Of a DNA stretch of 64,000 bases, positions 35,701 to 42,046 are shown piece by piece. The translations under genes were made by a program, and so were the position numbers. Under the pieces are notes generated by a model. That model was not told where the DNA came from, did no database searches, and saw nothing but the letters and a program-made list of their open reading frames with translations. Location of the stretch: NCBI RefSeq assembly GCF_024211275.1, contig NZ_JAMLDX010000014.1, forward strand, positions 1-64,000, in the 5' to 3' direction. This DNA is from Sphingomonas tagetis (GTDB lineage Bacteria > Pseudomonadota > Alphaproteobacteria > Sphingomonadales > Sphingomonadaceae). The first letter of the stretch is position 1, and each line of letters opens with the position of its first letter.

Positions 35701-35958
35701 GTAGGTGGTGCCATTCGCCCCACTGATCGCTGAACTGTTGCGCAGCCAAGCGCGCGCCGAGACCGTGCCGTTGCTGATAGTGCCATCGCCGCCGGTTAGG
35801 GTTTCGCCAACCTGTGGCGTGCCGCTGATCGAAGGCTGCACGGACCAAGACGGCGCCGGCGTTGGGGAAGGCGTGGGCGTGCCATCTGCACTACGGCTGG
35901 CCGCGGCAGCGCGAATGACGGCGGCGGCAAGCGCCCTGGGAATGCGTGGTCGCGCCAT
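32737..35958 (-). CDS. Large tail fibre/receptor-binding protein with glycosidase-like core
   Basis: 1073 aa. A Pro/Ser-rich start and an Ig-like module (SISGTPQVGETLTGGDG) come first. A middle region of about 600 aa resembles a clan GH-A TIM barrel: VEIHNEAWNF has the Asn-Glu acid/base signature, and FYEWGQHDNFEDD and SIAWAAIRTGQY are typical of barrel ends. The C-terminal about 200 aa is a LamG/concanavalin-like lectin domain (FTFLIVGKLAGSG, HWSLRVNNVEVGNG). Probably a virion-attached depolymerase acting on host surface polysaccharide; the substrate is unknown. AAGGAAG precedes the ATG. Confidence 0.75.
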   Translation of the reverse strand: MARPRIPRALAAAVIRAAAASRSADGTPTPSPTPAPSWSVQPSISGTPQVGETLTGGDGTISNGTVSARAWLRNSSAISGANGTTYLLVGDDEGADISFKVTASGDGGTTDATSAEVGPVEAAPEPSEPALFGVNVNPSFQRTYNNLLAKRPWIDPVGDYDYTAYPHVNAAGALVSVPAGLSYVSRDVLNPGAGTTGWFRIVMTGGGDGSTVYVSADPATTEGAVVQIDSHTWEFQFDVPGGTTGPNSGVEVRCTATPSTPITNIDCREITGAEGAYVSADTWHPGFVARLQANADYFRTLDLQGINSPHMPTRLYDDWADRALSRDALGYRSAKLVHGTGSSKLKLVVKAYVETDEQAELLAERMATDTMWTGLGGNELTLTILAASGAGSVALNGDLDIVVTPAAGATSAAQIAAQLYAHAEIPLMVNIFAGTNTAPVGSDEYNAGLAAGAVATLAETNFSGGFDGAMGGYWPDLIQLANDVGQAGPWLHMPFNANENYATGLGAMLDADLDEELRDYTIVEIHNEAWNFATQATRWLLAVALFEGQTGSTEQEIILKGVADRAVQNFAALLVEAPWVRTSVGSQTGSPQVTQWLLDYPGFDSSVVKMIAFAPYFYPTPPLPSDDDEYFAQLYASAALIPGLVEDQLELLDPVDIEADFYEWGQHDNFEDDMTEAERRRDDPRMGDVHNFAASELARRCGVGVTRRLTFFNDYSPTGLGTSGQWGLYRYVGEAPTPKSIAWAAIRTGQYLPYKLPAAALSVSGTRVEGSDLTYVIPAVYRTDTITVQPTRDGVDFGSPFVLEPGDPNPTYTQVSGDIGTIISGSMLLENAHASVEYTFADGAATEADIPPFSLDDLTDLMARWDANVSLSNSLGQNVWLAAQGSGTLQSVGNPATIGTADGHPALIFAKSTYDNVPSNVDVGTGDFTFLIVGKLAGSGIDGDNTLFGCVNNNGPSVDMQGSGTTLRLVRQMIAVQGSVTAGIDLTDRFVITARYRTSDKHWSLRVNNVEVGNGTGGADFSAGVIHLGFNVGNGAGFNGPIHCFAVCNSYLSEGLVAAWEAFEADAWDITLT

Positions 35959-36013
35959 TCGAACTTCCTTCGAGAAATTGACCCCGCCAGCTGGGCGGCG
36001 GGGTCAGAACAGG

Positions 36014-36253
36014 TCAGTCGGCGAGGTTGGCCGCCGTCGCGTCAGCATGGGCGTTGACCCGCGCTTCGAGCTGCTCGCGCGCTTCCTCGAGCTTGCGGGC
36101 ATCGTCGGGTGACAGCTCGGCGGTCTCGCGGATTTCGTCGACCAGCGCGACGACCTTCTCGGCCGCAACGGCGAGCCCGGCGGTGGCGGGATGCAGCTTG
36201 GCGATGGCAGTGCCGATCTCCAGCGCGTGCGCGGCGATTTTCTTGATTTCCAA
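36014..36253 (-). CDS. Small phage protein, 79 aa
   Basis: Starts with TTG behind a strong AGGAGG site. Helical, with a hydrophobic Ala-rich first half (ATAGLAVAAEKVVALVDEI) and a charged coiled second half (ARKLEEAREQLEARVNAH). No family recognised; it lies between the fibre gene and a small lipoprotein gene. Confidence 0.65.
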   Translation of the reverse strand: MEIKKIAAHALEIGTAIAKLHPATAGLAVAAEKVVALVDEIRETAELSPDDARKLEEAREQLEARVNAHADATAANLAD

Positions 36254-36262
36254 GGTGGCCTC

Positions 36263-36709
36263 CTATCGACCGAGGGCGGACTGGACGCCGGCGAGCGCGG
36301 CCTTGGCCTGCTCGAGCGCCGCACGGTAGCTCTTCGCATCGCCGACCCGCTGCGCCGCGGATGCGGCGTTGAGCCATCGCTGGGTCAGCCGGATGCCATC
36401 GCGGATTCGGATCGCGGTCGGGCTGTTCTTCACGATCGCGCCGGTGGCGACGAAGGCATCGATCACGCTCAGCGCGGCGTCGAACGACTTGAAAGCGATG
36501 CGAACCGCCTTGTCGTCGATCGTCACTGTGGCGGTGAGTTCCGCCGGCGGCGCGACCTGCAGCGCATCGGCGAGATCAGCCGCGACCACGGCGACCTGCT
36601 CGATCGCGTCCGTGCGGGACGGCGGCGCCGAGCCGGGCGGCTCGATGCCGGACATGGGGGTGCAGGCCACCGCGAGGCACGCGATGGCGCAGATGATCAG
36701 ACGGCGCAT
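36263..36709 (-). CDS. Phage-encoded lipoprotein, 148 aa
   Basis: Signal peptide with lipobox CLAVACTP. The mature part is helical and Ala-rich (FKSFDAALSVIDAFVATGAIV, RAALEQAKAALAGVQSALG). An AAAGGAG site precedes the ATG. Its place in the lysis cluster would suit an outer-membrane spanin subunit, but the length and lack of Pro-richness do not fit the classic Rz1. Function left open. Confidence 0.65.
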   Translation of the reverse strand: MRRLIICAIACLAVACTPMSGIEPPGSAPPSRTDAIEQVAVVAADLADALQVAPPAELTATVTIDDKAVRIAFKSFDAALSVIDAFVATGAIVKNSPTAIRIRDGIRLTQRWLNAASAAQRVGDAKSYRAALEQAKAALAGVQSALGR

Positions 36710-36751
36710 GATGCGCTCCTTTCGTGGGATGCCGGCGACCCGCCGGCGGGG

Positions 36752-37069
36752 TCACTTCTTGACGATGGCCACCCGGTCCGGCGTGGCTTCTGCCATCTTC
36801 AGCTGCTCGGCGTGCGTGCGGCGGGCGTGCCACTGGCGATACGCCGCAGTGCCGATTGCGAGCAGCAGGCCGACGAACGCGAGGCCCGGCTCGCTGGCGA
36901 GCCAGTCGATCAGGGCCTTCACGTCGCGCTTGCCGAGGATCGCCACCAGCGCAGGCAGTGCGGCGACCAGCAACAGGATATCGCGAGCACCGGTCGCGGT
37001 CTGCGCGGGCGCTGGCGATGCCGAAACTTCGATCGGCTTATCGGGCGTGTCTGGATTGAGGTCAGTCAT
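36752..37069 (-). CDS. Small membrane protein of the lysis cluster
   Basis: 105 aa, with two hydrophobic segments (DILLLVAALPALVAILG and GLAFVGLLLAIGTAAYRQW) and a charged C-terminus. Size and position near the endolysin suit a holin-like or accessory protein; this is inference. Its start overlaps the stop of the preceding gene by 8 bp. Confidence 0.65.
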   Translation of the reverse strand: MTDLNPDTPDKPIEVSASPAPAQTATGARDILLLVAALPALVAILGKRDVKALIDWLASEPGLAFVGLLLAIGTAAYRQWHARRTHAEQLKMAEATPDRVAIVKK

Positions 37070-37442
37070 CTTCGCTCTCCGTTGGGGAAAGGGCGGGCAT
37101 GACGCTGAGGTCGAGCGTCCCGGTCGTCTCGCCGCACCATGCGAGCAGGATTTTCGCGCGGCGGCCGTGCGGCTTTTCCGTCCAGTCCGCGTGCGGATAA
37201 CACCGGCCCGTCACACCGGAGACCGCGCCGACCAATGCAGTCACGAGGCGATCGGGATCGCGGACGCCGTGTTCGCGCCATGGGATCGCGACGAGATCGA
37301 TATCGCGGTTGAGCGACCCGTGGACCGTCAGCGCGTAGCCGAGATCCTTGGCTACGCGGCGCATCGGCGGCAGGATCAGGTCGAGCAACGCTCGATTATA
37401 GGCACCCTGCACGATATCATCGGCGTCGGTGCGCTCTCTCAC
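37062..37442 (-). CDS. Nucleotidyltransferase-like phage protein
   Basis: 126 aa. It has HGSLNRDIDLVAIPW, a G-S-x-x-x-x-D-x-D pattern like that of the DNA polymerase beta/MNT nucleotidyltransferase fold. The GTG start has a GGAGG site and overlaps the endolysin stop (GTGA). The remainder (GTLDLSVMPAL) gives a third possible acidic residue. Such proteins recur beside phage lysis genes with unknown role. Confidence 0.65.
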   Translation of the reverse strand: MRERTDADDIVQGAYNRALLDLILPPMRRVAKDLGYALTVHGSLNRDIDLVAIPWREHGVRDPDRLVTALVGAVSGVTGRCYPHADWTEKPHGRRAKILLAWCGETTGTLDLSVMPALSPTESEDD

Positions 37443-38128
37443 GCGATCGCCTCCGCTAACAGCCCGGCGTACTTCTTCACCTGCCCGGTGCCGTTGTAGA
37501 TCGCCACGAACGGCTCGCAGCTGCTCGGATCACCGGGGCGGCACGCGCGAAGCTCATCCTCGGCGCGCTTGCTCCGCACAAACCGCACGAAGCTGTCGAG
37601 ATGCGCGGCCTCGCTCTTGGTCAGCGCGATCGCCATGTCGAGCGCATCACGATAGCCCAGCAGCCCGGCGTTCTCGCCCAGAACTTGGAACGCTCCCCAG
37701 CTGCATGCCTTGAACGCAGCATCAGGCGCCAGCGCGCAGGCGTCGAGCAGCTTGGGGTACTGCGCGCTGAGCGGACCATAGGCCCCGGCTTTCCATTGCC
37801 GATAGGACAGCTTCGGATGCGAGACGTTGAACTCGTGCCCGGACTGACGCGCGAAGACGTGCGGCTCATACAGGATCGAGGGGCGACCCTGATCGTCGAA
37901 CGGCCCGCGCGGCGCTTCGACCTTGCGCACGCCCTTGATATGCCCCACGGGCACCCGCAGGTCACTGGCGGCCGCCGCGATGTCGTCCTTGGTCAGCGCC
38001 GGCGCGCTGCGGTTCGTCAGGGCCGCTATGACGGCCGCGCGCGTGCGCGGACCTGCCTTGCCATCATCCGGCCCCGGATCGAAGCCGAGCGCCATCAGGC
38101 GCCGCTGAAGCTGCGCTACGTCCATCAT
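37439..38128 (-). CDS. Phage endolysin: N-acetylmuramidase with peptidoglycan-binding domain
   Basis: 229 aa. The N-terminal PG_binding_1 repeat (LQRRLMALGFDPGPDDGKAG) is followed by a DUF3380-type muramidase domain: KVEAPRGPFDDQGRPSILYE with the expected catalytic Glu, EPHVF, SWGAFQVLGENAGLLGY. It degrades host peptidoglycan at lysis. No signal peptide, so it needs a holin; candidate membrane proteins flank it. AAAGGACGA precedes the double ATG. Confidence 0.9.
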   Translation of the reverse strand: MMDVAQLQRRLMALGFDPGPDDGKAGPRTRAAVIAALTNRSAPALTKDDIAAAASDLRVPVGHIKGVRKVEAPRGPFDDQGRPSILYEPHVFARQSGHEFNVSHPKLSYRQWKAGAYGPLSAQYPKLLDACALAPDAAFKACSWGAFQVLGENAGLLGYRDALDMAIALTKSEAAHLDSFVRFVRSKRAEDELRACRPGDPSSCEPFVAIYNGTGQVKKYAGLLAEAIA

Positions 38129-38153
38129 TCGTCCTTTCGATTGTCGGCGGCGA

Positions 38154-38531
38154 CTATTGCTTGTCGCGGACGCCGAAGAGCACCTTGAGAGCGGCGAGCG
38201 CGCGGTCGCCGAACAGTTCGACGATCATGAGTCCCGAGAAGCCCAGACCGATCCCCATCATCACCGCCATGCCCGCGCCAAGCGGCTTTCCGTCGCCGAA
38301 CTGGCCGGTCACCACCATGAACAGCAGGATCACCAGCAGCGCTGTCAGCGCGCGTTCCTGCCACAGCGACAGCTTGCGCAGCGGCGGCGGAGCGATGAAC
38401 CGGGCGAGCAGCAGCCCGGCGACCGACAGCGCCAGCGCCATGATCGGCACATCGACGCCCGCGATCGTGACGATGGCGGGCCCGATGGTTGGCGCGGCGA
38501 CCGCGGCAACGGCAACGCCGCCATCCTTCAC
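38154..38531 (-). CDS. Membrane protein, possible holin
   Basis: 125 aa starting with a GTG that overlaps the preceding stop (GTGA). About four hydrophobic segments (IMALALSVAGLLLARF, ALTALLVILLFMVVTG, GAGMAVMMGIGLGFSGLMIVELF) and a short basic C-terminus (GVRDKQ). It sits directly upstream of the endolysin gene in transcription order, so a holin role is plausible. Confidence 0.65.
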   Translation of the reverse strand: MKDGGVAVAAVAAPTIGPAIVTIAGVDVPIMALALSVAGLLLARFIAPPPLRKLSLWQERALTALLVILLFMVVTGQFGDGKPLGAGMAVMMGIGLGFSGLMIVELFGDRALAALKVLFGVRDKQ

Positions 38532-39076
38532 CGCAATCCAGCCTTGTAGAGCGTCACCCCAACCGCGATGCACAGCACCAGTCCCCCAATCTTCAATTTG
38601 TCCCCGAAGGAGGTCCAGCGGAATGACAGCCGCACCGGCGGCGGCGCCGGGTCCGTAAACAGCCGGTGATCGACAGATTGCGCCGCCATCGTGGACAGGA
38701 TGAACGAGCCTACCAGTGGGAAGGCGGTCAGGCCGTCGAAGAACCGGTCGAGCTGGAACAGCGCGAACATCGTGCCGTCGTCGGCCTCGCCCCACGAGAG
38801 CATGACGATCACATCGGGCAGCGCGCCGAACAGGATTGTAAGCAGGAAGCCGGATACGATCAGCCGGTGCAGCTGCAGCAGTGTCATCTCGACCCGCTTC
38901 GGGGCGCGGCGGACGCGGTTGTGGACGATCCGGTCGACCTCCCGCGCACGCCGCTCTTCGAGCATCGAGCCGATGAGCATCGCCAGCGCGATGGCCGAGA
39001 TCAGGCTGAGGCTGAACAGCGCGAACGCATAGGCGACCGGGCTATCGTCGAAGACGGGCGGGAACCGCGGTGGCAT
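38528..39076 (-). CDS. Membrane protein of the lysis cluster, 182 aa
   Basis: Four hydrophobic segments (AFALFSLSLISAIALAMLIG, LIVSGFLLTILFGALPDVIVML, FPLVGSFILSTMAA, IGGLVLCIAVGVTLY), with a basic cytoplasmic loop after the first (RAREVDRIVHNRVRRAPKR). No family recognised. Coupled by overlap to the next membrane protein; the two may act together. Confidence 0.6.
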   Translation of the reverse strand: MPPRFPPVFDDSPVAYAFALFSLSLISAIALAMLIGSMLEERRAREVDRIVHNRVRRAPKRVEMTLLQLHRLIVSGFLLTILFGALPDVIVMLSWGEADDGTMFALFQLDRFFDGLTAFPLVGSFILSTMAAQSVDHRLFTDPAPPPVRLSFRWTSFGDKLKIGGLVLCIAVGVTLYKAGLR

Positions 39077-39079
39077 CGC

Positions 39080-39334
39080 TCAACCCGCCTTCACTTCGCG
39101 CTGGTGCGCGCTGGCGAGCATCTGCAGGCCGAGGCGCGCCGCCTTCGTCGCTGGTCCGAACGGCTTCACGGCGTCCCCTTCCGTGCCCAGCGCCTCGATC
39201 TGCGTCAGCACGTCGGCGAATGCTGGCGAGGCGATCAGCTTGCCGACCTCCACCGCCTTCTCGGCCCGCAGTTTCGCATCATGCGCCTCGACCTGCGCGC
39301 GCATCTCGTCGATAGACAGCTTCGCCATCGTCAT
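39080..39334 (-). CDS. Small phage protein, 84 aa
   Basis: Helical, charged, without a membrane segment (IDEMRAQVEAHDAKLRAEKAVEVGK). AGGAGA lies just upstream; either of the first two Met (39334, 39328) could start it. It lies between a fibre gene and membrane proteins. Function unknown. Confidence 0.6.
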   Translation of the reverse strand: MTMAKLSIDEMRAQVEAHDAKLRAEKAVEVGKLIASPAFADVLTQIEALGTEGDAVKPFGPATKAARLGLQMLASAHQREVKAG

Positions 39335-39353
39335 TTCTCCTGTGGTGGTGATT

Positions 39354-41015
39354 TTAGCCGTGCTGGACGTCGATGATCGGACGGCCGTCTCGGACCGCCC
39401 AGACCTTGCCGAGGCGGCGCATGTAGAGCGGAAGCGTCATATCGGGTTCCAGCACGGCCGCGGCGGTAATGCCGGTCCCGGCCTGTTGCGCGACCAGATA
39501 CACGCCGACGCCGTCGCCAAGCGCATCCTCGATCGAGGCAAGCGTGGCCGGCCCGACATTGAGCGGGACCTGTCCGCTGAAGGCGATGCGATCGACGGTC
39601 TGACGCGCCGCTTCGAACGCCGCTTCCCACTCGGCAAGGTCGTCCTCGTATTGCTCGAGCTCAGAGGCATAATCAGGATTGATCAAGCCGGGGTCGATCG
39701 AACCAAACCCGGCCGGCGGCGTGGGCTTCGGATCGAGGTCCGACGCCCAGGTGTCGCCGCCGACCAGCGAAGGGTCCGTCGACTTCACAACGAAGCTGAT
39801 TGCATCCGCCCAGTTGGTCACGAGCAGGCCGCTGGCATCCACGCCGCAGACGTCGCCAGGCGCGATCGTGCCGCAGCCCTCGGCTTTCGTCATGTACTCG
39901 GCATAGTCCGCGCCGCTGACGTTGACCGTGCCGCCAGCGTTGAGGGAGCGCGACGTTGTGGCGTCATAGCCAAACTTCACAGCGGCATTTGCTGCGTTCG
40001 CACCCCACCCACTCACGGCGATAAAGCTGGCGCAAGGTGCACCGGCGTTGCTTTCGACCCCAAGGATGACGTGGCCCGCCTCATAGGCTGCAACATTGCG
40101 ACGGACGATGTGATAGCTTCCGCTCGCCACGCCGACGAGCAGGTTGCCTAAAGTATCAATCCGCCCTCGCTCAGTTGTGCCACCCGCCTTGAAGATCAGG
40201 TTGCCTTGGGACTGCTCGATCTCGGCACTCCACGCCTGATCAATCAGGGTGATCTTGGTGCCGTTTCCAACGGTATTTTCGAGTTGCAGAAGGTTGTTAT
40301 CACCCCTTGCAATAGCGAGCCGGTAATTGCCGGGGTCGGTCTTGCCGATAGCAACATTACCGCCGCTAGGATTGAGCAGCAAATGCGTCCCGGCTCCACC
40401 AGCCAGCGCCTGGATGCAGCCCTTCCAGACTTCGCTTTCAGCAAAGTATCCTACGGTGACATTATAGGCAGAGTTGGCAGAGCTCTCCCCGATATAGACC
40501 TGACGAGCCGTGGCGACCGAAGTCGGGTTTGAAGTCGGGTGGATCGAAACCCGGCCCGTGACCTCCGCGCCAGTGCTGCTGAAGCGCACCCGTTCAGAGC
40601 CACCGGTCGCGAAGGCCATAATGTTGCTGCCGGGCCGAAAAGCGCCCGTGTCCTGATCCGACCCGAAGCGCATGCCCGGCGTGCCGACCGAGCCATCGCC
40701 GAACATGCCCTGGCCGGCATTGTCGACGACGTCCTGATAATCCTCGATCAGCTCGGCGACGTTCTTCGCCAGCGTGGCGAGAGCATCCTGCAGCGGCATG
40801 ATCTCATAGGCCTGCCCGCTCGCCGTAGAACCGGCATAGTTGCGGGTCAGCGTGATCGACGTGGCCGAGTTGACCGAAGCGATCTGGTACAGGCGTTCAT
40901 CGGGACCGCGCAGCGCGTCGCCAGCTTTTACATTCTCGACGAAAGCGGTGCCGGTGCCGACGACGGCCGCGCTGCCGTTGGTCACGGCAATGGTGCCGGT
41001 GCCATACCAGGTCAT
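39354..41015 (-). CDS. Tail fibre protein with peptidase G2-like autocleavage domain
   Basis: 553 aa. The N-terminus resembles a virion-anchoring fibre domain (GTGTIAVTNGSAAVVGTGTAF). The middle is beta-helix-like with repeated Gly/Asn turns. Near residue 370, SGADYAEYMTKAEGCGTIAPGDVCGVDASGLLV resembles the intramolecular-chaperone peptidase G2 region, which trims itself after fibre trimerisation. The C-terminal part (LAEWEAAFEAARQ, VLEPDMTLPLYMRRLGKVW) would be the released chaperone. Confidence 0.72.
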   Translation of the reverse strand: MTWYGTGTIAVTNGSAAVVGTGTAFVENVKAGDALRGPDERLYQIASVNSATSITLTRNYAGSTASGQAYEIMPLQDALATLAKNVAELIEDYQDVVDNAGQGMFGDGSVGTPGMRFGSDQDTGAFRPGSNIMAFATGGSERVRFSSTGAEVTGRVSIHPTSNPTSVATARQVYIGESSANSAYNVTVGYFAESEVWKGCIQALAGGAGTHLLLNPSGGNVAIGKTDPGNYRLAIARGDNNLLQLENTVGNGTKITLIDQAWSAEIEQSQGNLIFKAGGTTERGRIDTLGNLLVGVASGSYHIVRRNVAAYEAGHVILGVESNAGAPCASFIAVSGWGANAANAAVKFGYDATTSRSLNAGGTVNVSGADYAEYMTKAEGCGTIAPGDVCGVDASGLLVTNWADAISFVVKSTDPSLVGGDTWASDLDPKPTPPAGFGSIDPGLINPDYASELEQYEDDLAEWEAAFEAARQTVDRIAFSGQVPLNVGPATLASIEDALGDGVGVYLVAQQAGTGITAAAVLEPDMTLPLYMRRLGKVWAVRDGRPIIDVQHG

Positions 41016-41055
41016 GCAGTTTCTCCGATTTGTAGAGGGTTGCGCCGGAGCGCGA

Positions 41056-41751
41056 TTAGAAGTGAGTCACGTCGAGGATCATGGCATCCCCGGGGGCATT
41101 GAACGGCGAGATGATCGGCACGTTCGGGGCGTAGTAGATGTATCCGGAGGTCAAGAACTCCTGCATCTCCACCCCGCCGGCGATTGACCGGAATCCATAC
41201 GTGCCGATCACAACCGCGACGTCCGGCTGCCCACCGCTCCCGGTTCCGGTCAGCGGCATGTCATGCACCGTGATACCCGGTCGACATACGACAACGGCGT
41301 AGTCTCGATCCTCGGCATATTCGCCGCCGTCGGCCGATTCCCCGTCAAGCAGGAAGTCGACGACATCCATATATTCGTAGTCGGCATCGAAGGTGAGTTC
41401 GCCGGCGTCGGTCCGCATGCGAAACACGATCCCGGACGGCGTCGGATTGGGCAGCGGCACGTCAAAATAATAGAGCGTGACCGAGGTGCCGACTGGACCG
41501 TTGCACGCAATCGTGATGGTCAGGTCCGAGCCGGATACCACCTCCTTCGTCACCGTCGCGAAATGCGAAGTGCAGGCGATCGCGACCATGGGCTGGTCGC
41601 AGTCGGAAATGGTCAGCGTGCGGAAGCTGCCCCCATCGCTCACCGTGTCGGTTGCCACCACGGCCTTCGACCGCAGGGCGAGGTTCTTGTAGGTGTGGTC
41701 AAGCAGGACCGTGCCGCTGGTGTTGAACACCCGAACGACCGGCGCCAGCAT
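41056..41751 (-). CDS. Phage tail-associated protein, 231 aa
   Basis: Beta-rich, opening LAPVVRVFNTSGTVLLDHTYKNLALR, which resembles the first residues of the gene upstream (TLAPVFRIRRPDGTVKLDLTKRMFR). No signal peptide. The family is unknown. Its place between the tail hub and the fibre suggests a baseplate or hub decoration protein. Confidence 0.6.
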   Translation of the reverse strand: MLAPVVRVFNTSGTVLLDHTYKNLALRSKAVVATDTVSDGGSFRTLTISDCDQPMVAIACTSHFATVTKEVVSGSDLTITIACNGPVGTSVTLYYFDVPLPNPTPSGIVFRMRTDAGELTFDADYEYMDVVDFLLDGESADGGEYAEDRDYAVVVCRPGITVHDMPLTGTGSGGQPDVAVVIGTYGFRSIAGGVEMQEFLTSGYIYYAPNVPIISPFNAPGDAMILDVTHF

Positions 41752-41752
41752 A

Positions 41753-42046
41753 TCAGCGCACTCCGAAGCGAATGCGACTGTTCGCCTTCGCCTCGCTGTA
41801 ACCGCTCTCGAACGTCCAGCTGAGCGTGATTCCGCTGACGGTCACCTTCGGCGCATACCCCACCGCATCGGCGGCGGCCGGCAACACCCGCCAGACCGGC
41901 GTGCCTTGGGCAAACCCCGGATGATCGATCGAGCCGTTGCTGGTCCCGGTTTCCACCGTGCCCAGCCACCGGAACATCCGCTTTGTGAGATCGAGCTTCA
42001 CGGTGCCGTCGGGACGACGGATACGGAACACCGGGGCGAGCGTCAT
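41753..42046 (-). CDS. Small phage tail protein, 97 aa
   Basis: The ATG at 42046 overlaps the hub stop (ATGA). Beta-rich (TLSWTFESGYSEAKANSRIRFG). N-terminus related to the next gene downstream. No known domain recognised. Confidence 0.6.
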   Translation of the reverse strand: MTLAPVFRIRRPDGTVKLDLTKRMFRWLGTVETGTSNGSIDHPGFAQGTPVWRVLPAAADAVGYAPKVTVSGITLSWTFESGYSEAKANSRIRFGVR

